Assembly: GCF_000016185.1 (NCBI RefSeq)
Contig: NC_011420.2
Location: forward strand, 3,325,001 to 3,389,000
Length of the DNA: 64,000 bases
Origin: Rhodospirillum centenum SW
GTDB lineage: Bacteria; Pseudomonadota; Alphaproteobacteria; Azospirillales; Azospirillaceae
Direction: 5' to 3'
Position 1 is the stretch's first letter; every line of letters begins with the position of its first letter. Both the position numbers and the translations under genes were made by a program. The notes under the pieces were generated by a model. The model ran no database searches, had not been told where the DNA came from, and worked only from the letters and a program-made list of their open reading frames with translations. Below, one piece after another: positions 45,044 to 52,913 of the stretch.

Positions 45044-45823
45044 ATGACTGAGACCACGCCCCCGCCGGGACAGGAGTCCCGCTTCTTCGGCTTCCGCGAG
45101 GTGGACCCGCGGGAGAAGACGCCGCTCGTACGGGGGGTCTTCTCCTCCGTCGCCACGCGCTACGACCTGATGAACGACCTGATGTCGGGGGGCATCCACC
45201 GACTCTGGAAGGACAGCTTCGTCTCCATGGTCGATCCCCGGCCGGGAGAGACCCTGCTGGACGTGGCCGGCGGCACGGGCGACATCGCCTTCCGCCTGTC
45301 GAACCGGGCGCCGGGCTCCCGCGTGCTGGTCTGCGACCTGACCGAGGCCATGGTCCGCGTCGGCCGCGACCGCGCCATCGACCGCGGCCTGCCGCAGCGC
45401 TCCGACGGCACCGGCATCGACTGGATGGTCGGCAATGCCGAGGCGCTGCCCATCGCCAGCCGCTCGGTGGATGCCTACACCATCGCCTTCGGCCTGCGGA
45501 ACGTCACCCACATCGACGTGGCCCTGGCCGAGGCGCGGCGCGTGCTGAAGCCGGGCGGGCGGCTGTTCATCCTGGAGTTCAGCCACGTCACCCTGCCGAT
45601 CTTCCGCGAGATCTACGACGGCTTCTCCTTCGGGGTGCTGCCGCGGCTGGGCGAGATGGTGGCCGGCGACCGCGAGAGCTACCAGTATCTGGTGGAGAGC
45701 ATCCGGCGCTTCCCCCGGCAGGAGGCCCTGTGCCGCCGGATCGAGGCGGCGGGCCTGGCCCGCGTCCGCTACCGGAACCTGACCGGCGGCATCGCCGCCG
45801 TGCATTCCGCCTGGCGGGTCTGA
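45044..45823 (+). CDS. ubiE: UbiE, ubiquinone/menaquinone C-methyltransferase
   Basis: A 259-residue SAM-dependent methyltransferase of the ubiquinone pathway (C-methylation of the benzoquinol ring). Typical blocks are V-F-S-S-V-A-T-R-Y-D-L-M-N-D-L-M-S, the SAM motif L-L-D-V-A-G-G-T-G-D-I-A-F, A-F-G-L-R-N-V-T-H and L-E-F-S-H-V. ATG at 45044 follows TAGGG. An AT-rich promoter-like stretch (44971-44997) lies upstream. The usual alphaproteobacterial partner ubiB follows after 273 bp. Confidence 0.95.
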   Translation: MTETTPPPGQESRFFGFREVDPREKTPLVRGVFSSVATRYDLMNDLMSGGIHRLWKDSFVSMVDPRPGETLLDVAGGTGDIAFRLSNRAPGSRVLVCDLTEAMVRVGRDRAIDRGLPQRSDGTGIDWMVGNAEALPIASRSVDAYTIAFGLRNVTHIDVALAEARRVLKPGGRLFILEFSHVTLPIFREIYDGFSFGVLPRLGEMVAGDRESYQYLVESIRRFPRQEALCRRIEAAGLARVRYRNLTGGIAAVHSAWRV

Positions 45824-45901
45824 GCCGATGCGGCCGGTGCTGCGGCATGACGGACGACCAGGGCGCCCGGCCCGTCGGGCTGTCCTGATTCCGTCCGTCC
45901 C

Positions 45902-45931
45902 GGGGCTGCCTGTTCTGGGGCTGCCTGTTCT
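45902..45931. repeat. 15-bp tandem repeat, 2 copies plus part of a third, between ubiE and ubiB
   Basis: Unit GGGGCTGCCTGTTCT at 45902 and 45917, with GGGACTGCC beginning a third. It lies in the otherwise empty 273-bp ubiE-ubiB gap. Confidence 0.85.
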
Positions 45932-46096
45932 GGGACTGCCGCACGACCGGCTGCGCAGCGCCGGCGGGACCGCCGCCGGCAGAGAAGACGCACGAACGGA
46001 ACCGGCGCCGCGCCATGGCGCCCGAGGGACGATGACCAGTCAGACCGCGGTTCTCCGCGCCGGCCGGCCGGGCGTGCGCCCGGCGGAGGCGCGCCC

Positions 46097-47635
46097 ATGA
46101 TCACCATCGCCCGCAATCTCCTGCGCCTCGTCGTGATCGTCCGCACGCTCGGCAAGCACGGCGCGCTGGCGGTGGATGAATACAGCGATGTCACGCCCGG
46201 CGTCGCCTGGGTGCTCCGGCGGCTGAACAACCCGCACGCCATCGGGCGGCCGGGGGTGCGGCTGGCCCGCGCCCTGACCGAGCTGGGCCCCAGCTTCGTC
46301 AAGCTGGGACAGGCCCTGTCCACCCGCGCCGATCTGGTGGGCGATGCGGTGGCGGCCGATCTGGCGCAGCTCCGCGACCGGCTGGACCCGTTCCCGGCCG
46401 ACGAGGCCGTCGCCATCATCGAGTCGGAGCTGGAGCGGCCGATCGGGGTGCTGTTCTCCCGCTTCGATCCGAAGCCGGTGGCCGCGGCCTCCATCGCCCA
46501 GGTCCACTATGCCGAGGCGCCGGACGGCCGCCGGCTGGCGGTGAAGGTGCTGCGGCCGGGCATCGCCCAGGCCTTCCGCCAGGACATCGACCTGATGTAC
46601 TGGCTCGCCGATCTGGCGCTCTGGCTGCAACCGCGGCTGAAGCGCCTGAAGCCGGTGGAGGTGGTGGACACCTTCGCCGAGACGGTGGCGATGGAGATGG
46701 ACCTGCGGATGGAGGCGGCCGCCGCCTCCGAGATGGGGGACAATTTCCGCGACGATCCCAGCTTCAACGTCCCCACCATCGACTGGGACCGCACCAGCAC
46801 CCGCGTGCTGACGCTGGACTGGGTGGAGGGCATTCCGGTCGACCGGGTGGATCAGATCCGCGCCGCCGGCCTGGACCCCGACCGGGTGCTGCTGTACGCC
46901 GCCAACGGCTTCTTCAACCAGGTCTTCCGCGACGGCTTCTTCCACGCCGACCTGCATCCCGGCAACCTGTTCGTGGACATGCAGGGCAATCTGATGACGG
47001 TCGATTTCGGCATCGTCGGCCGCATCGACCGGCAGACCCGGCTCTATCTCGCCGACATGCTGCTGGGCTTCCTGAACCGCGACTACGATCTGGTGGCGCG
47101 GGTGCATTTCGATGCCGGCTTCGTGCCGCGCACCCAGTCGCTGGAGATGTTCCGGCAGGCCTGCCGCGCCATCGGCGAGCCGGTCCACAACAAGCCGATG
47201 AGCGAAATCTCCATCGGCCGGTTGCTGGCCCAGCTCTTCGCCGTGACCGAGCGGTTCCAGATGGAGACGCAGCCGCAGCTCCTGCTGCTGCAGAAGTCCA
47301 TGCTGACGGCCGAGGGCGTCGGCCGGGCGCTGAACTCCCGCATCAACATGTGGGAGATGGCCCGGCCGCTGATCGAGGAATGGATGCGGGAGAACCGCGG
47401 GCCGGAGGCGCGCGTCGCCCAGGCCGCGGGGGCCCTGGCGCAGATCGCCGGCGGGCTGCCCCGGCTGGTGCGCGATGCCGAGGCCCTGGCCTCGCAGGTG
47501 TCGGAAGGCGGGCTGCGCATCCACCCGGCCAGTCTGCGCGAGATCGACACCCGCCAGCGCGCCCGCACGGCCCAGCAGCTCCGCCCCGTCTGGGCGGTCA
47601 TCGTCCTGCTGGTGCTGATCCTGCTGTTCGGCTGA
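46097..47635 (+). CDS. ubiB: UbiB, atypical kinase/ATPase for ubiquinone biosynthesis
   Basis: A 512-residue member of the ABC1/ADCK/UbiB family, needed for ubiquinone synthesis. The hallmark K-x-G-Q motif is in S-F-V-K-L-G-Q-A-L-S-T-R near residue 75; the Ala-rich loop and lysine (P-V-A-A-A-S-I-A-Q-V-H, L-A-V-K-V-L-R-P-G), the H-A-D-L-H-P-G-N catalytic loop and V-D-F-G-I-V-G metal motif follow. The C-terminal ~20 residues form a membrane helix. ATG at 46097 follows GGAGGCG. Confidence 0.95.
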   Translation: MITIARNLLRLVVIVRTLGKHGALAVDEYSDVTPGVAWVLRRLNNPHAIGRPGVRLARALTELGPSFVKLGQALSTRADLVGDAVAADLAQLRDRLDPFPADEAVAIIESELERPIGVLFSRFDPKPVAAASIAQVHYAEAPDGRRLAVKVLRPGIAQAFRQDIDLMYWLADLALWLQPRLKRLKPVEVVDTFAETVAMEMDLRMEAAAASEMGDNFRDDPSFNVPTIDWDRTSTRVLTLDWVEGIPVDRVDQIRAAGLDPDRVLLYAANGFFNQVFRDGFFHADLHPGNLFVDMQGNLMTVDFGIVGRIDRQTRLYLADMLLGFLNRDYDLVARVHFDAGFVPRTQSLEMFRQACRAIGEPVHNKPMSEISIGRLLAQLFAVTERFQMETQPQLLLLQKSMLTAEGVGRALNSRINMWEMARPLIEEWMRENRGPEARVAQAAGALAQIAGGLPRLVRDAEALASQVSEGGLRIHPASLREIDTRQRARTAQQLRPVWAVIVLLVLILLFG

Positions 47636-47655
47636 GGAAGGCCCCCGGGCCTTCC
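47636..47655. terminator. Bidirectional hairpin at the ubiB/MNT convergence
   Basis: GGAAGGCCC (47636-47644) and GGGCCTTCC (47647-47655) form a perfect stem with a 2-nt loop exactly between the two convergent stop codons. Confidence 0.6.
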
Positions 47656-47656
47656 C

Positions 47657-47950
47657 TCACAGCACCACCCCCGTCCGGTAGGCGATGCGCTGGATCGGCA
47701 GCGGCGGTTCGCCGCGCACATGCAGCAGCAGGTCCACCCGCTGGTCGTCCAGGGCCTGTTCCAGCGCCCAGTGCAGGCGGGCCTCGCGGCCGGAGTCGGG
47801 CCGGGCGTCCACGGTGACGATCAGGTCGATGTCGCCGCCGCGGCGGCCGTCGTCCACGCGGCTGCCGAACAGGCGCACCTCCGCCGCGGTGCCGAGATGC
47901 TCGGCCACCAGATGCTTGATGATCCTGATCTCGTCCGTCTTCAGCCGCAT
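47657..47950 (-). CDS. MNT-type minimal nucleotidyltransferase
   Basis: A 97-residue nucleotidyltransferase-fold protein. The catalytic motif G-S-R-V-D-D-G-R-R-G-G-D-I-D-L lies near residues 29-43; a third acidic strand is Q-R-V-D-L-L-L. Proteins of this size are usually the antitoxin half of HEPN/MNT pairs, acting by AMPylation of the HEPN toxin. The gene upstream on the same strand (86 bp) looks like the HEPN half. The C-terminus I-Q-R-I-A-Y-R-T-G-V-V-L is typical of this subgroup. Confidence 0.85.
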   Translation of the reverse strand: MRLKTDEIRIIKHLVAEHLGTAAEVRLFGSRVDDGRRGGDIDLIVTVDARPDSGREARLHWALEQALDDQRVDLLLHVRGEPPLPIQRIAYRTGVVL

Positions 47951-48036
47951 GGGACCAGCATAGAGGGTCTTCCGTCCGGCGGGAACCGGGCCGTTCCGGC
48001 CGTTCCGGCCGCCCCGGCGCTCCCCGGACGCGCCGT

Positions 48037-48543
48037 TCAGGGCGCCCGCGTGGTCGCGCCGTCCGTGCCCCCGTCGTCCGTGCCCGGTGACCCGGCCGCC
48101 GTCTCCAGCCCGGCGAGCAGGGCGGTCAGGTGGGGTACGGCGCGGGCGGCGGCGTTCAGCAGTTCCGCCTCCTCCGCCGGATCGACGGGGAAGGCGTCGC
48201 GCAGCCGGTCGCGCAGCCGGGTCAGGTGGTCGAACGCCTCCGCGTCCGGCACCAGCCGCATCCCGGCCAGCAGCCCCGCCAGCTCGCGCGTGGTCTTGCC
48301 CCGCGCCTCCAGCCCGGCCCGGCCCATGGCCGCCGGCAGCACCCGGCCCGCCAGCAGCCCGTGCAGGGTGCGGAAGCGGTGCAGCAGGGCGTCCGCCTCG
48401 GTGCGGAACTTCTCGGGCATGTAGGCCAGTCCCGTGCCGGTGACGGGCAGCACCGCCCGCAGCTCGTCCAGCGAGTCGTTCAGGCGCCGGGCCACCTCGC
48501 GCGCGGCCGCCAGCGCCTTTCCCGGATCGTCCTGCTCCGCCAT
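48037..48543 (-). CDS. HEPN-like partner of the MNT protein, possibly with a lost active site
   Basis: A 168-residue helical protein. Its plan (L-D-E-L-R ... F-R-T-E-A-D-A-L-L-H-R-F-R-T-L-H ... L-R-D-R-L-R-D-A-F-P-V-D-P-A-E-E-A-E-L-L-N) resembles proteins coded next to MNT genes, in which the R-N-x-x-x-H-E-Y-P motif is the RNase site. Here that place reads R-D-R-L-R-D-A-F-P: the Asn and His are both replaced by Asp. The family match is from memory. ATG at 48543 follows GGGAGG. A Gly/Asp/Thr-rich tail ends the protein. Confidence 0.65.
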   Translation of the reverse strand: MAEQDDPGKALAAAREVARRLNDSLDELRAVLPVTGTGLAYMPEKFRTEADALLHRFRTLHGLLAGRVLPAAMGRAGLEARGKTTRELAGLLAGMRLVPDAEAFDHLTRLRDRLRDAFPVDPAEEAELLNAAARAVPHLTALLAGLETAAGSPGTDDGGTDGATTRAP

Positions 48544-48819
48544 CGTCGCCTCCCGCACGCGAAGGGCGGCCCGCCGTCCGCCCCCTGGTTCCGCGGACAG
48601 TGTAGACCGGCCCGCGGCCGGTCGGAAGGACCGCGCCCCGGGCCTCCCCCGGAAGCGGGGCCGACGGGTAAGGAAAAGGTGAAGGTCCGCCTGCAAAGGA
48701 TGCGGGGCAGCCATCGGAAAAGGCGCAGGATTATCGCCGCTGAAAAGCCATAGCCCGGTCCTATGTTATTGGTGTCGGGAGCGGGGCGCTTCCGGCCATG
48801 TCCAACCCAGGGACCTTGC

Positions 48820-49131
48820 ATGTTTCCCGCAGTGGCGACCGGAGCCCGCAATCCGGAACCCGGCATGACGGCTGCCGCACTGTCCGTCACCGAAGAGACC
48901 CCGACGCTCGCCCGCGCGTTTCCGCCCTACGGCCCCGACGCCCTGGCGCGCCAGATCATGACGGCGCTCGATCGCTGCCGACGCCTCGGCCACCATGATC
49001 CCAGCGTGACCCTGACCCGCCCGACCGCCGTGGTCGAAGGGGTGCAGGGCCTGCTCAGGGATGCCGGCCTGCGGCCCAGCGTGAAGCCCGCCGGTGTCGG
49101 TGGCTGCCTCGTCCTCACCGTCCGCGGGTAG
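48820..49131 (+). CDS. Hypothetical protein, function unknown
   Basis: A protein of about 103 residues (89 if the ATG at 48865 is used). It has strong GC bias at third positions, as in real genes here. An N-terminal Ala/Thr-rich stretch leads to a helical part (A-L-A-R-Q-I-M-T-A-L-D-R-C-R-R-L-G) and a small alpha/beta end (V-V-E-G-V-Q-G-L-L-R-D-A-G-L-R-P-S-V). Ribosome-binding sites for all candidate starts are weak. No family recognised. The stop codon region is duplicated. Confidence 0.5.
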   Translation: MFPAVATGARNPEPGMTAAALSVTEETPTLARAFPPYGPDALARQIMTALDRCRRLGHHDPSVTLTRPTAVVEGVQGLLRDAGLRPSVKPAGVGGCLVLTVRG

Positions 49132-49160
49132 GACTGGCCGAGGATAGGACTGGCCGCGGC
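49129..49160. repeat. 16-bp duplication containing a stop codon
   Basis: TAGGACTGGCCG occurs at 49129 and again at 49145. The first copy includes the TAG of the hypothetical gene, the second is a downstream copy. Confidence 0.8.
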
Positions 49161-49365
49161 CCGGCTTTCCTGTCTTCCGAGTTCCCTGTCACCCGAGTTC
49201 CTCCTGGCCCGCCCCCGTTCCGCCGCCTCCGGGCGACGGGGCGGGGCGCGGCGTGTCCGCATGCCCGAATGGCCGCCCCGGTATCGCCCCGGGCGGCGCT
49301 TGCCGTGGCCGGGGCCGTCTGCCACTTTCGCCCCGCCTGCGCGGTGATGCTGAGGAACAGGGCGG

Positions 49366-50694
49366 ATGGCGGAGAGCTTGCAGGGCAGAAGGGCCGCGGT
49401 CGCCGGCTGGTGCCTCTACGACTGGGCGATGTCGGCCTTCAACACGGTGGTCGGCACCTTCGTCTTCAGCCGCTACTTCACCGACGCCGTGGCCGCCGAT
49501 CCCGAGTCGGGGGCGCGGGACTGGGGCTTCGCGCTGGCCCTGTCGGGGCTGGCGGTGGCCGTGCTGTCGCCCGTGCTGGGCGCCATCGCCGACCAGGGAG
49601 GCCGGGCCAGACCGTGGCTGGCGGTGTTCACGGCGCTGACGGTGGCGGGCTCGGCCTGCCTCTTCCTGGTGCGGCCGGACCCGTCCTACATCCTGCTGGC
49701 GCTGGTCGCCTTCGGCGTCGCCGCCACCGCCTTCGAGCTGGCGAACGTCTTCTACAACGCCCTGCTGCAGTCCGTGGCGCCGCCGGGGATGATCGGCCGC
49801 GTCTCCGGCTGGGGCTGGGGCGTGGGCTATCTCGGCGGGCTCGGTGCGCTCGTGCTCTGCCTCGTGCTCCTGATCCAGACCGACCGGCCGCTGTTCGGCC
49901 TGCTGGGGACGGAGGATGCGGCGCCGGTGCGCGCCACCTCCGTCCTGGTCGCCGTCTGGTACGCGCTGTTCAGCCTGCCCCTGTTCCTGCTGGTGCCGGA
50001 CCGCGCCCCCTCCGGCCTGTCGGCGTCGGAGGCGGTGCGCCGCGGCCTCGCCACCCTGGCCGGGACGATCCGGCACGCCGGGCGCCGCGCCAACACGGTG
50101 CGCTTCCTGATCGCCAGCGCGCTCTGGCGCGACGGCATCAGCACCATCACCGCGTTCGGCGGCATCTTCGCCGGGGCGCTGTTCGGCATGACGACGGCAC
50201 AGATCATCGTCTTCGCCATCCTGCTGAACGTCTCAGCCGGGGCGGGGGCGATCGGCTTCGCCTGGCTGGACGACCGGGCCGGGGCGAAGCCGACGCTGCT
50301 CCTCAGCCTGGGCGGTCTGCTGCTGTCGGGGCTGGCGATGCTGCTGGTGGGGACGCCCTGGTGGGCCTGGGCGCCGGACCTGTCGCTGCCGCTGGACTTC
50401 ACCCCGGACCAGCAGTGGCTGCTGGTCTTCGGCCTGCTGCTGGGCGTCTTCTTCGGTCCGGCGCAGGCGGCGGCACGCTCCATGATGGCGCGGCTGTCGC
50501 CGCCGGAGATGCAGACGGAGTTCTTCGGCCTCTACGGCCTGACGGGCCGCGCCATCGGCTTCATCGGGCCGCTCGCCTACGGCCTTGCCACCGATGCCTT
50601 CCAGAGCCAGCGGGCCGGCATGTCCACCGTGCTGGTGCTGTTCCTGGTCGGGATGGGGCTGCTGCTGACGGTGCGGGAGCCGCCGCGCGGCTGA
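49366..50694 (+). CDS. MFS transporter, UMF1/Atg22-like family
   Basis: A 442-residue inner-membrane protein with about 12 hydrophobic helices. It opens with W-C-L-Y-D-W-A-M-S-A-F-N-T-V-V-G-T-F-V-F, a block typical of the UMF1 (unknown major facilitator 1)/Atg22 group. Other matching blocks are G-A-I-A-D-Q-G-G-R, V-S-G-W-G-W-G-V-G-Y-L-G-G and F-G-P-A-Q-A-A-A-R-S-M-M-A-R. The substrate is not known; amino-acid export is reported for eukaryotic relatives. It is a single gene, possibly starting at 49366 with a weak upstream site. Confidence 0.85.
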   Translation: MAESLQGRRAAVAGWCLYDWAMSAFNTVVGTFVFSRYFTDAVAADPESGARDWGFALALSGLAVAVLSPVLGAIADQGGRARPWLAVFTALTVAGSACLFLVRPDPSYILLALVAFGVAATAFELANVFYNALLQSVAPPGMIGRVSGWGWGVGYLGGLGALVLCLVLLIQTDRPLFGLLGTEDAAPVRATSVLVAVWYALFSLPLFLLVPDRAPSGLSASEAVRRGLATLAGTIRHAGRRANTVRFLIASALWRDGISTITAFGGIFAGALFGMTTAQIIVFAILLNVSAGAGAIGFAWLDDRAGAKPTLLLSLGGLLLSGLAMLLVGTPWWAWAPDLSLPLDFTPDQQWLLVFGLLLGVFFGPAQAAARSMMARLSPPEMQTEFFGLYGLTGRAIGFIGPLAYGLATDAFQSQRAGMSTVLVLFLVGMGLLLTVREPPRG

Positions 50695-50703
50695 GGGTCC
50701 TCC

Positions 50704-50754
50704 TCACCGGGCGGCCAGCCGCCCTTGCTCTTCACCGGGCGGCCAGCCGCCCTT
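50704..50754. repeat. 28-bp-period duplication of a gene's 3' end
   Basis: TCACCGGGCGGCCAGCCGCC-TT occurs at 50704-50726 and 50732-50754. The second copy encodes the C-terminal G-R-L-A-A-R and stop of the minus-strand gene; the first is a downstream copy with its own TGA. Confidence 0.93.
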
Positions 50755-50956
50755 CCGGCTGCGTCAGCGCCTTGGCATCCGCCTCCGCCCTGATGTCGGC
50801 CGCGTCCAGGCCGGCGGTCATCAGGGGGGAGGCCGCCGCGGGGGCCTTCACGGCCGGGCGCGTGGCGGCGGCGAGCGCACTGCCGCCCCCGACGATGACG
50901 ATGGTGGCCAGGACGAAGACGGCGATCGGGCTGCGGATGGAAGAAGCGGCGGCCAT
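50732..50956 (-). CDS. Small exported or membrane-anchored protein, function unknown
   Basis: A 74-residue protein with an N-terminal hydrophobic helix (S-P-I-A-V-F-V-L-A-T-I-V-I-V-G-G-G-S-A-L) that could be a signal peptide or anchor, then an Ala-rich soluble tail of about 40 residues (A-G-L-D-A-A-D-I-R-A-E-A-D-A-K-A-L). ATG at 50956 follows AAGGGGA at proper spacing. No family recognised. Its last codons are duplicated after the stop. Confidence 0.65.
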   Translation of the reverse strand: MAAASSIRSPIAVFVLATIVIVGGGSALAAATRPAVKAPAAASPLMTAGLDAADIRAEADAKALTQPEGRLAAR

Positions 50957-51134
50957 GGTCTGTCCCCTTGCGCGGACCCGGCTGTCAGGGGCCGGGCTGT
51001 CGTGTCGCTGGCCCGCGGCGGCGGACCCGGGTCCAGTTGGCCTGCCGTCCGCGGCGGCGGTGGGGAGCAATCGTGGCGGGATCGTGGAAAGGCGGGGGCG
51101 GGACCGGGACGGTGCGGGCCGTATCCCCTGCCGC

Positions 51135-51944
51135 TCAGCGCCGGGCGCCCTCCTTCCGCTCCTGCGCCTCCAGGGCGTCCAGCGCCTCCAGGTTTGCCGC
51201 CGCGGCCTGGGCGAAGGAGCCCTGCCCGGCGATTCGGCCGACCTGCATCCAGTCGGCGCGGGCGCCCTCCCGGTCGCCCCGTTCCGCCCGCAGGCTGCCG
51301 CGCAGCAGCAGGGCCTGCGGCGCGCTGGGGTCGAGCGCCAGGGCGCGGTCCACGTCGCGGGCGGCATCGCTGTCCTGGCCCAGCGCGCGGTTCACCTGCG
51401 CCCGCAGGACATGGGCATCGACCCGCCGGGGCGCGGCGGTCAGCACCGCGTCCAGATCGGCCAGCGCGTCCCAGAAGCGTTCCTGCCCGGCCGCCAGCAC
51501 GGCCCGGTCCAGGCGCAGTTCAACGTCGCGGGGCGCCAGATCCAGGGCGCGGTCCAGGGCCTTGGCGGCCCGTTCCGGTTCCTTGGCGTTCGCCCAGGCC
51601 AGCGCCGTCCGGCCCCAGAGGTTCGCCCGCACGGCCGCGCCGTCGCCCGTCAGGGCCGGGATCACCCGTTCGAACAGCTCCGCCGCCGGGCGCCAGTCCG
51701 CCCGCAGCAGCAGCGCCACCGCCTGGCACAGCAGGGCATCGTTGCCGCCGCCCTGGCGCTGCCAGAGCCGCGCCTCCTCAAGCGCGAAGTCCGGGGCCGC
51801 CTCGGCCCGGGCAAGGCAGGAGGCGCGGTCGCGCACCGGATCGGCCGCGGCCGGGGCGCAGAGCAGCGCCAGTCCCGAGACCAGCAGGAGAAGAGACCCG
51901 GCGGGCCGGCGGCCGGCGGGCGGAAGGTTGCAGCATCGCATCAT
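51135..51944 (-). CDS. TPR-repeat protein, exported
   Basis: A 269-residue protein with a signal peptide (G-S-L-L-L-L-V-S-G-L-A-L-L-C-A-P-A-A-A-D). Tetratricopeptide-type repeats span ~75-245, clearest in A-K-A-L-D-R-A-L-D-L-A-P-R-D, A-L-A-D-L-D-A-V-L-T-A-A-P and A-A-R-D-V-D-R-A-L-A-L-D-P-S-A-P. Such proteins act as periplasmic scaffolds. Two adjacent ATG codons (51944, 51941) are possible starts. It is divergent from the epimerase gene with only 48 bp between them. Confidence 0.8.
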   Translation of the reverse strand: MMRCCNLPPAGRRPAGSLLLLVSGLALLCAPAAADPVRDRASCLARAEAAPDFALEEARLWQRQGGGNDALLCQAVALLLRADWRPAAELFERVIPALTGDGAAVRANLWGRTALAWANAKEPERAAKALDRALDLAPRDVELRLDRAVLAAGQERFWDALADLDAVLTAAPRRVDAHVLRAQVNRALGQDSDAARDVDRALALDPSAPQALLLRGSLRAERGDREGARADWMQVGRIAGQGSFAQAAAANLEALDALEAQERKEGARR

Positions 51945-51992
51945 GGCGCCTAGCTTGATGATCCGGTCCGTTCTGTCCAGGGGCATTCGCGC

Positions 51993-52889
51993 ATGACCCG
52001 GAAGCTCTTCGTCTTCGGCCTCGGCTACAGCGCCCTGGCCCTCACCCGTCTCGTGCTGGCGGAGGGCTGGCGCGTCGCCGGCACCACCCGCGACCCGGCC
52101 AAGGCCGCCGCCCTGCGGGAGGCCGGCATCGAGGCGCACCTGTTCGGCCCCGGCCGGCCGCTGGATGATCCGGCGGCGGCGCTGGCCGGCACCAGCCACC
52201 TGCTGGACTCCGCCCCGCCCGAGCCGGGACCCGACGGGACGCGCGACGGCAGCGGCCACGACCCGGTGCTGGCGCAGCACGCCGACGTCATCGCGGCGCT
52301 GCCGCTGACCTGGGCCGGCTATCTCTCCACCACCGGGGTCTACGGCGACACCGGCGGCGCCTGGGTGGACGAGGACTCGCCGCTGCGCCCCGGCAATGCC
52401 CGCGGGCGGGAGCGGGTGGAGGCGGAAGAGGGCTGGCTCTCCCTCTGGCGGGAGCACGGCGTTCCGGTCCACCTGTTCCGGCTGGCCGGCATCTACGGCC
52501 CCGGCCGCAGTCCGGTGGACCAGCTCCGGGCCGGCAGGGCCCGGCGCATCGTGAAGCCGGGTCAGGTGTTCAGCCGCATCCATGTGGACGACATCGCGGC
52601 CGTGCTGCGCGCCTCCATGGAGCGGCCACGCCCCGGCACCGCCTACAATGTCTGCGACGACGAGCCCACCCCTGCCGACGAGGTGATGGCCTATGCGGCG
52701 GGCCTGCTGGGGATGGAGCCGCCGCCGGCCGAACCCTACGACCCGGCGACGGCCTCGCCCATGCAGCGCAGCTTCTATTCGGAGACGCGGCGGGTGCGGA
52801 ACGACCGCATCCGGACGGACCTGGGAGTCCGGCTGGCCTATCCGACCTACCGGGAGGGGATGCAGGCCCTGGTCCGCAGCGCCGGCTGA
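51993..52889 (+). CDS. NAD(P)-dependent epimerase/SDR, YeeZ-like
   Basis: A 298-residue extended-SDR protein. The cofactor motif is the atypical F-G-L-G-Y-S-A (residues 8-14), as in YeeZ-type proteins; L-S-T-T-G-V-Y-G-D carries the Thr/Tyr region, and R-L-A-G-I-Y-G-P-G-R-S and H-V-D-D-I-A-A-V are conserved structural blocks. The Y-x-x-x-K catalytic pair is not canonical: the expected Lys region reads A-R-G-R-E-R. Function is unknown; a sugar-nucleotide substrate is the family default. Confidence 0.82.
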   Translation: MTRKLFVFGLGYSALALTRLVLAEGWRVAGTTRDPAKAAALREAGIEAHLFGPGRPLDDPAAALAGTSHLLDSAPPEPGPDGTRDGSGHDPVLAQHADVIAALPLTWAGYLSTTGVYGDTGGAWVDEDSPLRPGNARGRERVEAEEGWLSLWREHGVPVHLFRLAGIYGPGRSPVDQLRAGRARRIVKPGQVFSRIHVDDIAAVLRASMERPRPGTAYNVCDDEPTPADEVMAYAAGLLGMEPPPAEPYDPATASPMQRSFYSETRRVRNDRIRTDLGVRLAYPTYREGMQALVRSAG

Positions 52890-52913
52890 GGCGCTGCGGT
52901 TCCCGGCCGCCCG

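Noticed and set aside
45828-46100. A 90-codon plus-strand frame between ubiE and ubiB ending in an ATGA overlap with ubiB
   Set aside because: Attractive position, but the product is Pro/Arg-rich, includes the 15-bp repeat as P-G-L-P-V-L-G-L and shows no domain; no good ribosome-binding site.
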